DNA from: Duganella aquatilis
GTDB lineage: Bacteria > Pseudomonadota > Gammaproteobacteria > Burkholderiales > Burkholderiaceae_D
Length of the DNA stretch: 64,000 nucleotides
Reading direction: 5' to 3'
Assembly (NCBI RefSeq): GCF_009674565.1
Contig: NZ_WKJL01000016.1
Coordinates: 62,001-126,000, forward strand
Shown: piece after piece, positions 44,496 through 52,831 of the stretch
Numbering within the stretch: position 1 is the first letter of the stretch
How the letters are laid out: every line of letters starts with the position of its first letter
Program-made: the position numbers and the translations under genes
Notes under the pieces: model-generated
The model's input: only the letters and a program-made list of their open reading frames with translations
Databases searched by the model: none
Told to the model about the DNA's origin: nothing

Positions 44496-44840
44496 GTGCA
44501 AGCAAAGGTTCTACATTCCGTGTGGTCGATCCCTGAGTTCTATGGACGGCAGCTCCTGCTGCTGCTCGTGCTGTCCCCCGTGCTGGAGGAGGTGGTGGTG
44601 CGCGCGGGTTTGCAGGAGTGGCTGATGCGGCGCGCACCGCAGGCGGTGGCGCCGCCGGTGCTGGTGTCGGCGGCGACCTTCGGCCTGCTGCACCTGCGCT
44701 CCGGCTGGCCGCATTCGCTGGCGGTGACCGTGCCGGGGCTGGCGCTGGCGCTGCTGTACCAGCGCACCCGCAGCTGGCGCTGGTGCGCCGTCGCCCATAG
44801 TGCCATGAACGCCCTTGCCATCTCAGTCTGCGGTCTATAA
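44496..44840 (+). CDS. JDVT-CTERM system glutamic-type intramembrane protease (MrtJ-like, CPBP family)
   Basis: Predicted protease that recognises and cuts the C-terminal sorting tail of the adjacent protein. The 114-residue product has all three CPBP motifs: EExxxR (E31, E32, R36), FxxxH (F62, H66) and HxxxN (H101, N105), each in or beside a hydrophobic helix. It is shorter than common CPBP proteases and lacks extra N-terminal helices. Start is uncertain: GTG 44496, or GTG 44520 after AAAGG; no in-frame ATG is present. It lies 18 bases before the gene encoding the JDVT-CTERM target, which supports the pairing. Confidence 0.85.
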   Translation: MQAKVLHSVWSIPEFYGRQLLLLLVLSPVLEEVVVRAGLQEWLMRRAPQAVAPPVLVSAATFGLLHLRSGWPHSLAVTVPGLALALLYQRTRSWRWCAVAHSAMNALAISVCGL

Positions 44841-44858
44841 CTTCAACTGGAGAGTGGC

Positions 44859-46979
44859 ATGAATCGATTGATAGCGCGGGTGGCGTCGGCCATCCTGCTG
44901 TTTGGCCTGGCATGGCAAGGGGCGCATGCGGCGGACGCCTTGAACGGCAAGAGCCTGTACCTGAATGGGCCGGTGAGCGGCGGCGCAAGCTGCGCTTCCT
45001 GTCACGGCCCAACGCCGGCCAATAACGTCAACGGCATCCTGGCAGCGGCCAACCAGCCGTCGGTCATCTCCAACGCCTTCGCCGCCAACCTGGGCGGCAT
45101 GGGCAGTCTGTTCAACGGCAAGTTCTCGGCGGCGGAAATCGCCGACCTGGCAGCCTTCATCGGCAATCCGGGCGTGACGGCGGCGCCGGTGGCATCGCTG
45201 GCGCCAACGACGCTGACGTTCAGCGGCGCCAACATCGGCCAGGTCAGCGCGCCGCTGTCGGCCACGCTGACCAACACCGGCAACGCCACGCTGAACATCG
45301 GCGCCATCTCCATCGGCGGTGCGGCGGTGGCGGACTTCGCGCTGGGCAGCGGCAGCTGCGCCAACGGCGCTTCCATCGCGGCCGGCGCCAACTGCACCGT
45401 GCAGGCGACCTTCAAGCCAACGGCGGCCGGCGCGCGTGTGGCCACGCTGACCATCACGCACAACGCCACCGGCGGCAGCAGCGCCGTGACGCTGAACGGC
45501 ACCGGCAACGCCACGCCGCAGGCGACCATCGCCTTGTCGGCGGCCAGCGTCGATTTCGGCAAGCTGCTGACCGGTACGGCGTCGGCGGTATCGACCATCA
45601 CCGTGACCAACAGCGGCCAGGCGGCGCTCAACTTCACCGCCATCACGCTGGGCGGCGCCAATGCCAGCATCATCACGCGCGGCGGTAGCTGCGCTGTCGG
45701 CACTGCGGTGGCGGCGGGCGGCAGCTGCACGGTAACCCTGCAAGCCACGCCAACCAGCGCCGGCGCCATTGCCGCCAGCCTGACTTTTGCATCGAACGCC
45801 TCCAACGGCGGAGGCGCGGCCACCGTCAACCTGACCGGCACCGCTGCGGCGCCGGCGCCAGCGCTGAGCGCGACGCCTTCCGCAGTGGCCTTCGGTTCGC
45901 AGACCATCGGTGCGGCCGCCGTATCGCAGGCGGTCACGCTGGCCAATACCGGCAACGTGGTGCTGAACATCGCCAGCGTCGGCGTGAGCGGTTCGCCTGC
46001 TGTCACCCTGAGCAACAGTAACTGCGGTTCGACGCTGGCCGTCGGCGCCAATTGCGTCGCCACGGTGAGCTTTGCACCGACGGTGGAAGGCGCCGTCACC
46101 GCCACGCTGGCGGTGGCATCGAATGCACCGGCGCTGCAAGTGGGCATCAGCGGCGCCGGCACCACGCAAGCGACAGCCAAGCCGGTGCTGTCGGAAACCG
46201 GTCCGGTAGTCTTCGCGGACACCCAGGTCGGCAGCAGCGCCGCCGAACACACGACGACGCTGGGCAACACCGGCAACGCCGCGCTGAAGATCTCGACGCT
46301 GACGCTAGGCGGCAGCCAGCCGGGCGACTTCGTTGTCGGCGGCACCTGCGCGGCCGGCGCTTCGGTCAGCTCCGGCGCCAGCTGCACCATCACCACCGCC
46401 TTCAAACCGACGGCGCCCGGCGCCCGCAGCGCGGACCTGATGCTGGTGACCGACAGCGGCGCCCAGTTCCACCTGACGCTGAACGGCAATGGCGTGGCCG
46501 TGGTGGTCACCGCACCGTCGCTGACGATCAGTCCACAGAGCTTCGACTACGGTTCGGTGACCATCGGCGCTGCCGCCGCCACCCGCCGTTTCACGCTGAC
46601 CAACAGCGGCGCCGCGGCGGTAACGCTGTCGGCTGCCACCTTCAGCGGTCCGTTCGCCGTGGTCGCGGACAGCACCGGCTGCGCCGCCTTCCCGGTGACC
46701 CTGCAAGCCGGCGCATCGTGCGATCTGGTGATCGGCTATGCACCAACCAATGCAGGCGCCAGCAACGGCACCGCAACCATCCAGGCCGGCGCCGGCGCAA
46801 GCTGGAATATCGCGCTGAGCGGCCAGGGCGTTACCGCGATGCCCAACGCATCGCCCTCCAACCACGGCGGCGGCGGCTGCTCGGCCTCGCAGGACGTGAC
46901 CGATCCTACGCTGGCCGCGCTGCTGGTGCTGTCGCTGTTCGTCATCGTATGGCGTCGTCGCAAAGGAGACATGAAATGA
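44859..46979 (+). CDS. Secreted c-heme-motif protein with five ASH-like repeats and JDVT-CTERM tail
   Basis: 706-residue exported protein. Signal peptide (about 1-25); a small cytochrome c-like region with CASCH (C45-C48-H49) and a helix LAAFIGNP; then five choice-of-anchor D / ASH-type immunoglobulin-like repeats of about 100 residues (roughly 109-213, 216-330, 331-435, 440-545, 550-655). Each repeat has a conserved Cys pair, possibly a disulfide. The tail is a tripartite sorting signal: GGGGC (670-674), DVTDPTL (679-685), a hydrophobic helix and RRRK (699-702). It should be cleaved by the preceding protease and anchored or released at the outer surface. Base use resembles the neighbours. 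Confidence 0.88.
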   Translation: MNRLIARVASAILLFGLAWQGAHAADALNGKSLYLNGPVSGGASCASCHGPTPANNVNGILAAANQPSVISNAFAANLGGMGSLFNGKFSAAEIADLAAFIGNPGVTAAPVASLAPTTLTFSGANIGQVSAPLSATLTNTGNATLNIGAISIGGAAVADFALGSGSCANGASIAAGANCTVQATFKPTAAGARVATLTITHNATGGSSAVTLNGTGNATPQATIALSAASVDFGKLLTGTASAVSTITVTNSGQAALNFTAITLGGANASIITRGGSCAVGTAVAAGGSCTVTLQATPTSAGAIAASLTFASNASNGGGAATVNLTGTAAAPAPALSATPSAVAFGSQTIGAAAVSQAVTLANTGNVVLNIASVGVSGSPAVTLSNSNCGSTLAVGANCVATVSFAPTVEGAVTATLAVASNAPALQVGISGAGTTQATAKPVLSETGPVVFADTQVGSSAAEHTTTLGNTGNAALKISTLTLGGSQPGDFVVGGTCAAGASVSSGASCTITTAFKPTAPGARSADLMLVTDSGAQFHLTLNGNGVAVVVTAPSLTISPQSFDYGSVTIGAAAATRRFTLTNSGAAAVTLSAATFSGPFAVVADSTGCAAFPVTLQAGASCDLVIGYAPTNAGASNGTATIQAGAGASWNIALSGQGVTAMPNASPSNHGGGGCSASQDVTDPTLAALLVLSLFVIVWRRRKGDMK

Positions 46980-47464
46980 AATGGAAGATGCTGATGCTTG
47001 CCGCCACGCTGGCGGCATCCTCTGCCCAGGCGCTGGAGAAAGGCGCTCCGGCGCCGCAGTTCGACCTGCCGGGCGTGGACGGCGCAATCAAACTGGCCAA
47101 GCTGCAGGGGAAAGTGGTGTACGTCGACTTCTGGGCCTCGTGGTGCGGTCCGTGCCGCCAGTCCTTCCCGTGGATGAACGAGATGCAGGCCAAGTATGGC
47201 GCCAAGGGCCTGCAGATCGTCGGCGTCAATGTCGACGCCAAGAGCGATGACGCGCGCCAGTTCCTGACCGCGACGCCGGCGCGCTTCGCCATCGCCTTCG
47301 ATCCGCAGGGGGCGACGCCGCGCAACTACGGCATCAAGGGCATGCCGAGCAGCGTGCTGATTGGGCCGGACGGCAAGGTCCTGCTGGAGCACTCCGGCTT
47401 CCGCGAGGCCGATCGCGCCGAGCTGGAAAGCAAAATCCAGTCCGCGCTGGGAGCCGTCAAATGA
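46976..47464 (+). CDS. TlpA/ResA-like periplasmic thioredoxin-family protein
   Basis: 162-residue redox protein. Start ATG 46976 overlaps the previous stop and follows AAAGGAG; the frame is open upstream only as a shadow. Signal peptide MKWKMLMLAATLAASSAQA, then a thioredoxin fold with active site WCGPC (C57, C60) and the cis-Pro region GIKGMPSSVLI. It probably reduces the Cys pairs or the heme-site Cys of the JDVT-CTERM protein, or passes electrons from DsbD encoded downstream. It overlaps the next gene by four bases. Confidence 0.9.
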   Translation: MKWKMLMLAATLAASSAQALEKGAPAPQFDLPGVDGAIKLAKLQGKVVYVDFWASWCGPCRQSFPWMNEMQAKYGAKGLQIVGVNVDAKSDDARQFLTATPARFAIAFDPQGATPRNYGIKGMPSSVLIGPDGKVLLEHSGFREADRAELESKIQSALGAVK

Positions 47465-47676
47465 AGGCCGCACTGGCTGTGATGCTGATGGCGGCACTGA
47501 GCGGCTGCGCCTCGCTCGGCAATGTGCAGCCGTGGGAGAAGGGCACGCTCGCGCGCAGCGAGATGACCTTCAAGGACGGCACGTTGTTCAACCGCTACGA
47601 CGACCATATCTACACCAGCCGCGAAGCCTCGTCCGGCGGCGCCGGCGTGGGCGGCGGCGGTTGCGGCTGCAATTGA
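47461..47676 (+). CDS. DUF4266 lipoprotein ending in a Gly/Cys motif
   Basis: 71-residue small protein. The N-terminus is a lipoprotein signal (LSGC, lipidated C16). The middle reads PWEKGTLARSEMTF...FNRYDDHIYTSREAS, typical of DUF4266. The C-terminus is GGAGVGGGGCGCN, with C68 and C70 two residues apart. The GGGGC string is shared with the sorting tail of the JDVT-CTERM protein two genes upstream. The gene overlaps the thioredoxin gene and precedes DUF3570 by 10 bases. DUF4266 and DUF3570 are usually found together; the function is unknown, and metal or electron binding by the C-terminal Cys is inference. Confidence 0.85.
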   Translation: MKAALAVMLMAALSGCASLGNVQPWEKGTLARSEMTFKDGTLFNRYDDHIYTSREASSGGAGVGGGGCGCN

Positions 47677-47686
47677 AAGCGACGTT

Positions 47687-48820
47687 ATGACGATCAATAA
47701 AGAGAGCGGCGTCGCCGCAGCATCCATCCTGACGGCGGCGCTGATGCTGCCGGGCTTGCAGGCGCACGCCGAAGCGCCGCCGACCAATGGCGTCATCAGC
47801 GTCGGCTACCTGGATTACCGCGACAGCCAGCCGGGTTTCGACCGCATCAACGTGCATGCGCCATCGATTTCCATCATGGCGCCGGTGGCGGGCGTGTGGA
47901 GCGTCAGCGGTTCGCTGGTGAAGGATGATGTCTCCGGCGCTTCGCCGCGCTATCACACGGCGGTCTCGGGCGCGTCGCGCATGAGCGATGACCGCAAGGC
48001 CGGCGATGCGTCGCTGACCCGTTACCTGGAACGCGGCAGCGTGACGGTGGGGGCGGCGTATTCGACCGAGCACGATTATGTGTCGCGCGCGCTGTCGCTG
48101 CAGGGCACGTATGAAAGCGAGGACCGCAACACCACGTGGAGTGCGGGCATCGGCCACTCCGACGACCGCATCGATCCGGTGAACCACATCGTGGTCAATG
48201 AGCGCAAGCGCAGCACCAACTTCCTGCTCGGCGTGACGCAGGTGCTGACGGTGAACGACGTGGCGCAGCTGACGCTGGGCTACGACAACGGCAGCGGCTA
48301 TTTTTCCGATCCGTACAAGTCGTTCGACAACCGGCCGCGCAGCCGTTCGGAAGCCACGCTGCTGGCGCGCTGGAACCACCATATCGCGGCCACCGGCGGC
48401 ACCAGCCGGCTGTCGTATCGCTACTACCACGACAGCTTCGGCGTGCGCGGTCACACGCTGGGCGGCGAGTATGTGCAGCCGTTGTCCGACGGCTGGAGCG
48501 TGACGCCGGAAGTGCGGCTGTACACGCAGAGTGCGGCCAGCTTCTACTACGACCCGGTGTACGACAGCCGCTTGGGCGCGCCGTTCCCGCCGGGGTACAA
48601 CGGCACCGGTTATATGTCGGCGGACCAGCGACTGTCCGGTTTTGGCGCGGTGACGCTGGGCCTCAAGGTCAGCAAGCAGATCGACAAACTGTGGTCGGTG
48701 GACGCCAAGGTCTCCGCCTACCAGCAGCGCGGCAGCTGGCGCCTGTTCCATGACGGCAGTCCGGGGCTGGATACCTTCCGTGCGCAGACGCTGCAGATCG
48801 CCATCAACCGCCAATGGTAG
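47687..48820 (+). CDS. DUF3570 outer-membrane beta-barrel protein with candidate flavinylation motif
   Basis: 377-residue protein with a signal peptide (MTINKESGVAAASILTAALMLPGLQAHA) and repeated amphipathic strands ending LQIAINRQW, a terminal aromatic residue as in BAM substrates. Residues 80-86 read DDVSGAS, which fits the ApbE target consensus Dxx(S/T)GA(S/T); a second SGAS occurs at 94-97. The adjacent gene is an ApbE flavin transferase whose start overlaps this stop by seven bases. A covalent FMN at S86 (and perhaps S97) is a prediction from the motif, not known for this protein. Confidence 0.82.
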   Translation: MTINKESGVAAASILTAALMLPGLQAHAEAPPTNGVISVGYLDYRDSQPGFDRINVHAPSISIMAPVAGVWSVSGSLVKDDVSGASPRYHTAVSGASRMSDDRKAGDASLTRYLERGSVTVGAAYSTEHDYVSRALSLQGTYESEDRNTTWSAGIGHSDDRIDPVNHIVVNERKRSTNFLLGVTQVLTVNDVAQLTLGYDNGSGYFSDPYKSFDNRPRSRSEATLLARWNHHIAATGGTSRLSYRYYHDSFGVRGHTLGGEYVQPLSDGWSVTPEVRLYTQSAASFYYDPVYDSRLGAPFPPGYNGTGYMSADQRLSGFGAVTLGLKVSKQIDKLWSVDAKVSAYQQRGSWRLFHDGSPGLDTFRAQTLQIAINRQW

Positions 48821-49713
48821 ACGCCATCCACCGCTTGCCGTTCGACGCCATGGGCAGCCGTTGCGAGATACGGCTGGCGGCGGCGGACGTCGATAGCGCG
48901 CAACGCCTGATGCAGCGGGCGGTGGCGGAGGTACGGCGCATCGAGCATAAATATTCGCGCTATCGGCCGGACAGCATCGTTTCGCGGATCAACGCGGCGG
49001 CTGGCGGTAGGGCGGTGGCGATCGATCACGAGACGGCCGGCTTGTTCAGCTACGCCAACGCGCTGTTCGGCGCCAGCGATGGCCTGTTCGACATCACCTC
49101 CGGCGTGCTGCGGCGAGCCTGGGATTTTCGCCAGCCGCGCGTGCCGTCGGCGGCGGTGCTGGCGCCTTTGCTGGCGCTGGTGGGCTGGCGGCAGGTGCTG
49201 TTCAGCAAGGGCGAAGCGTATCTGTCGACGGCTGGCATGGAGATCGATTTCGGCGGCTTCGGCAAGGAGTATGCGGCCGACCGCGCGGCGACGCTGCTGG
49301 CCGATGCCGGCGTGCGCCACGGTTACGTGAACCTGGGCGGCGACATGCGTTTCATCGGGCCGCGCATGGATGGCCGGCCGTGGCAGATCGGCATTCAGGA
49401 TCCGCGCGATGCGCAGAGCGTGCTGGCCACGATACCCATCAGCGAAGGCGCGCTGGCCACCAGCGGCGACTACGAGCGCTTCTTCGAACTCGATGGGCAG
49501 CGCTATTGCCACATTCTCGATCCGCGCGATGGCATGCCGGTGCGCTACTGGCGTTCGGTGAGCGTGCTGGCGCCGGTGGCGATTGCAGCCGGCAGTTGTT
49601 CGACTATCGCGATGCTCAAGCAGCGCGACGGGCTGGATTTTTTAAATACGTCCGACATGGCTTATCTGGCGGTCGATGACGAAGGACAGATGTTGTATAG
49701 GGATCTGACATGA
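48814..49713 (+). CDS. apbE: ApbE-family FAD:protein FMN transferase
   Basis: Mg-dependent enzyme that moves FMN from FAD onto Ser/Thr of a target protein. In 299 residues the ApbE motifs are complete: DITSGVLRRAWDF, IDFGGFGKEYAADRA, VNLGGDMRFIG, ALATSGDYERFF and HILDPRDGMPV. No signal peptide or lipobox is visible and no earlier in-frame start exists, although most ApbE enzymes act in the periplasm; where it works is therefore uncertain. It overlaps DUF3570 by seven bases and DsbD by four, tying the three together. Confidence 0.92.
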   Translation: MVDAIHRLPFDAMGSRCEIRLAAADVDSAQRLMQRAVAEVRRIEHKYSRYRPDSIVSRINAAAGGRAVAIDHETAGLFSYANALFGASDGLFDITSGVLRRAWDFRQPRVPSAAVLAPLLALVGWRQVLFSKGEAYLSTAGMEIDFGGFGKEYAADRAATLLADAGVRHGYVNLGGDMRFIGPRMDGRPWQIGIQDPRDAQSVLATIPISEGALATSGDYERFFELDGQRYCHILDPRDGMPVRYWRSVSVLAPVAIAAGSCSTIAMLKQRDGLDFLNTSDMAYLAVDDEGQMLYRDLT

Positions 49714-51509
49714 ACATGCACAAATGGTTGAAGGCCTTGCTGGCGATGGTGATGTTGTTCTGCGCCTGGGCGCGGGCGGGAGATTTTCTGGAGCCTGAGC
49801 AGGCGTTCCAGTTGCAGGGCGAGCTGGTGGACGCGCATACGGTGCGCCTGACCTGGGTGATCGCGCCGGAATACCACTTGTATCGCGATCGCCTGAGCTT
49901 CAACGGCGGCGTTGGTGCGCCGACGCTGCCGGCCGGGCTCCGCAAGTTCGACGCCAACTTTAACAAGGAGATGGAAACCTACCAGAACAAGCTGGTGGTG
50001 GACCTGCCGGTGACGGCCGCCGCGCCGTTCACGCTGCAGGTGGGCTACCAGGGCTGTGCGGATGCGGGCTTGTGCTACTCGCCGGCGTCGCAGAGCTATC
50101 GCGTTGATCCGGCCGTGCCGGGCAAGCTGACGCCAGCCGCACCGGCCGCCGCGCCAGCCGTGCCAGTCGCGCAGCCGAGTGCCGCCGCACCGGCCGCCGC
50201 GCCGGAAGACGACAGCTCGCTGGCCCAGCGCACGCTGCAAAGCGGCAGCGCGTGGCGCATCGGCCTGGCCTTCCTGGCCTTCGGCCTGCTGCTGTCGTTC
50301 ACGCCGTGCGTGCTGCCGATGGTGCCTATCCTGTCCTCGATCATCGTCGGCGAAGGCGCCGTGTCGCGCGGCCGTGGCTTCACGCTGGCGCTGGCGTATT
50401 CGCTCGGCATGGCGCTGGTCTACACCTCGCTGGGCGTGGCTGCCGGCCTGGCTGGCGAAGGCCTGGCCGGCGCGCTGCAAAAGCCGTGGGTGTTGCTGAC
50501 CTTCGGTGCGCTGCTGGTCGGCCTGGCCCTGTCGATGTTCGATGTCTATCAATTGCAGCTGCCGAGCGGCCTGCAAAGCCGCCTGAGTGAAACCAGCAGC
50601 GGCATGAGCGGCGGCCGTTTCGCCGGCGTGTTCGTGATGGGCGCCTTGTCGGCGCTGATCGTCGGCCCGTGCGTGGCGGGACCGCTGGCCGGCGCGCTGC
50701 TCTACATCAGCCAGACACGCAACGTCTGGACCGGCGGCTGGGCCTTGTTCTCGATGGCGGCCGGTATGAGCGTGCCGCTGCTGCTGACCGGCGTATCGGC
50801 CGGCAGCCTGCTGCCGCGCGCCGGCGCCTGGATGAACGGCGTGAAGAAAGTCTTCGGCCTGCTGCTGATCGCGGTGGCCATCTGGATGGTGTCGCCGGTG
50901 TTCCCGGTCACGGTGGACATGGCGTTGTGGGGCATCTTCGCCTTGTTGTGCGCCGTCTTCCTGCACGTGTTCGAGCCGCTGCAAAAGGGCGCAGAGCTGC
51001 GCGCCTACGTCGGCAAGACGCTGGGCCTGGCCTTCCTGCTGGCCGGCCTGTTCGAATTGACCGGCGCCGCCAGCGCCGGCCGCGATGTGTTGCAGCCGCT
51101 GGGGCACCTGAGCATCGCCCGCACCGACAAGCCGGCGGCGGGGGACGGTGGCGACGTCCGCTTCAGCCGCATCAAGACGGCGGCCGAACTGGATCGGGTA
51201 CTGGCCGCCAGCAGCACGCCGGTGATGCTGGACTTCTATGCCGACTGGTGCGTGTCCTGCAAGGAGATGGAGCGTTTCACTTTCTCGAAGCCGGAAGTGG
51301 CGGGCAAGCTGAAACAGGTGAAACTGATCCAGGTCGACGTCACCGCCAACAACGCCGACGACAAGGAGCTGATGAAGCGTTTCGGCCTGTTCGGCCCACC
51401 GGGCATCATCCTGTTCAAGGCCGGCAAGGAAATTCCGGACAGCCGCGTGATCGGCTTCCTGGCCGCGGAACCGTTCGTGCAGCATCTGGCGCGGCATATC
51501 GATTCCTGA
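49710..51509 (+). CDS. dsbD: Thiol:disulfide interchange protein DsbD
   Basis: Carries electrons from cytosolic thioredoxin across the membrane to periplasmic thiol proteins. The 599-residue protein has a signal peptide, an N-terminal immunoglobulin-like domain with redox Cys (C116, C122), a Pro/Ala linker, eight hydrophobic segments with the redox pair in SFTPCVLPM and IVGPCVAGP, and a C-terminal thioredoxin domain with WCVSC (C514, C517). All three Cys pairs are intact. It overlaps ApbE by four bases, and so should supply reducing power to the thioredoxin and the Cys-rich proteins of this operon. Confidence 0.95.
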   Translation: MNMHKWLKALLAMVMLFCAWARAGDFLEPEQAFQLQGELVDAHTVRLTWVIAPEYHLYRDRLSFNGGVGAPTLPAGLRKFDANFNKEMETYQNKLVVDLPVTAAAPFTLQVGYQGCADAGLCYSPASQSYRVDPAVPGKLTPAAPAAAPAVPVAQPSAAAPAAAPEDDSSLAQRTLQSGSAWRIGLAFLAFGLLLSFTPCVLPMVPILSSIIVGEGAVSRGRGFTLALAYSLGMALVYTSLGVAAGLAGEGLAGALQKPWVLLTFGALLVGLALSMFDVYQLQLPSGLQSRLSETSSGMSGGRFAGVFVMGALSALIVGPCVAGPLAGALLYISQTRNVWTGGWALFSMAAGMSVPLLLTGVSAGSLLPRAGAWMNGVKKVFGLLLIAVAIWMVSPVFPVTVDMALWGIFALLCAVFLHVFEPLQKGAELRAYVGKTLGLAFLLAGLFELTGAASAGRDVLQPLGHLSIARTDKPAAGDGGDVRFSRIKTAAELDRVLAASSTPVMLDFYADWCVSCKEMERFTFSKPEVAGKLKQVKLIQVDVTANNADDKELMKRFGLFGPPGIILFKAGKEIPDSRVIGFLAAEPFVQHLARHIDS

Positions 51510-51530
51510 ATCGCAGGTAGAATACGCGGT

Positions 51531-52283
51531 ATGAAACCGCTCGTATTCCTCATGCTGTGCGCCGCTGCGGCGCCTCTTTACGCCCAGGACGACGCTGTCC
51601 TGCCTTACCGTCCATCGGTTTCCAGCCCGGCGCAATTGCCGGTGCCGGGACAGCTGGAATTCGAGACCGGCTTCCTGAACACCAGGTCCAGCGACAGCCG
51701 GCGCGGCAGCCTGCCGTACACCTTCAAGCTGGCGTTCAATGAGCAGTGGGGCGTGCTGGTGGGCGGCGAAGGCTACGTCTCGGAACATGACGACGGCAGC
51801 CCGCGCCAGCGCGGCATCGGCGACACCACCTTCGTGCTGAAACGCGCCTTCCTGATTGACGACGCCACCGCGCTGGGCCTGGAGCTGGGCGCCAAGGCGC
51901 CGACGGCGAAGGACACCATCGGCAGCGGCAAGAGCGATTACAGCATCAACGGTATTCTCAGCCGCGACTTCGGCGACATCCACATGGACGCCAACCTGAA
52001 CGCGACCAGGCTGGGGGCCTACGATGCCGGCACCGGACGCACGCAGACCGGCTGGTCGGCGTCGTTCTCCGTGCCGGTGGCGGAAAAATGGAGCGCGACC
52101 GGCGAGCTGTCCGGCACCCACCGCGAGAACACGCAGAACACCGCGCAGCTGCTGGTGGCCGCCGCCTACAGCCCGAACAAGCGGCTGGTGTTCGACTTCG
52201 GCGTGGCGCACGGCATGACGTCGGCCTCGCAGGACTGGTCGCTGTTCGGCGGCGTCACGCTGCCGCTGGCCAAGCTCTGGTGA
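51531..52283 (+). CDS. Outer-membrane beta-barrel (transporter-like) protein
   Basis: 250-residue protein with a signal peptide (MKPLVFLMLCAAAAPLYAQ). The mature part is made of beta strands like the MetA-pathway outer-membrane transporter family (PF13557-like): LPVPGQLEFETGFLNTR, YTFKLAFNEQWGVLVGGEGYV, IGDTTFVLKRAFL. It ends LPLAKLW with an aromatic residue. It follows dsbD by 21 bases, so it may be the last gene of the redox operon or a separate unit; its stop abuts the convergent Lrp gene stop. The substrate is unknown. Confidence 0.78.
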   Translation: MKPLVFLMLCAAAAPLYAQDDAVLPYRPSVSSPAQLPVPGQLEFETGFLNTRSSDSRRGSLPYTFKLAFNEQWGVLVGGEGYVSEHDDGSPRQRGIGDTTFVLKRAFLIDDATALGLELGAKAPTAKDTIGSGKSDYSINGILSRDFGDIHMDANLNATRLGAYDAGTGRTQTGWSASFSVPVAEKWSATGELSGTHRENTQNTAQLLVAAAYSPNKRLVFDFGVAHGMTSASQDWSLFGGVTLPLAKLW

Positions 52284-52805
52284 TCAGACCAGCGGCAGCG
52301 CCGTGGTGTCCTTGATGCGCTGAAGCGCGAACGAGGACTTCACGTCCAGCACCGCCGGGTGGCGCAGCAGCGTCGCCATCATGAAGCGCGAGAAGTGGTC
52401 CATGTCTTCCACGTGCACGCGCAGCAGATAATCCATCTCGCCGGTCATCGCGTAGCAGGCCACCACTTCCGGCCACTGCGCCACCGATTCGGCGAAGTCG
52501 GCGCGCGGCGACGGCGGCGCGTTGACGGCGCCCAGCGCGCGGGCATTGCTGTGCGCCGCCGCGTCGCTGTGCTTTTCCAGCCGCACGTTCACATACGCCA
52601 GCAGGCCGAGGCCGATCTTGTCCGGGTCCAGCAGCGCCACGTACTGGCGGATCACGCCGGCTTCTTCCAGCCGCTTGATGCGGCGCAGGCAGGGCGAGGG
52701 CGACAGCGCCACCAGCTCGGCCACGTCCTGGTTCGACAGGCGGCCGTCGGATTGCAATATGGACAGAATCTTACGGTCGGTTTTGTCCAGCGCGATTTTG
52801 GTCAT
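52284..52805 (-). CDS. Lrp/AsnC-family transcriptional regulator
   Basis: 173-residue regulator: an N-terminal winged HTH (LDKTDRKILSILQSDGRLSNQDVAELVALSPSPCLRRIKRLEEAGVI) and a C-terminal RAM ligand-binding domain (VVACYAMTGEMDYLLRVHVEDMDHF). It has about 20 extra residues between the two parts compared with E. coli Lrp. It diverges from hpd across a 126-base gap holding a palindrome, so it probably senses an aromatic amino acid and controls the catabolic block to the right. Confidence 0.92.
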   Translation of the reverse strand: MTKIALDKTDRKILSILQSDGRLSNQDVAELVALSPSPCLRRIKRLEEAGVIRQYVALLDPDKIGLGLLAYVNVRLEKHSDAAAHSNARALGAVNAPPSPRADFAESVAQWPEVVACYAMTGEMDYLLRVHVEDMDHFSRFMMATLLRHPAVLDVKSSFALQRIKDTTALPLV

Positions 52806-52831
52806 AAATACCTCATAAATTAGGAATTAAG

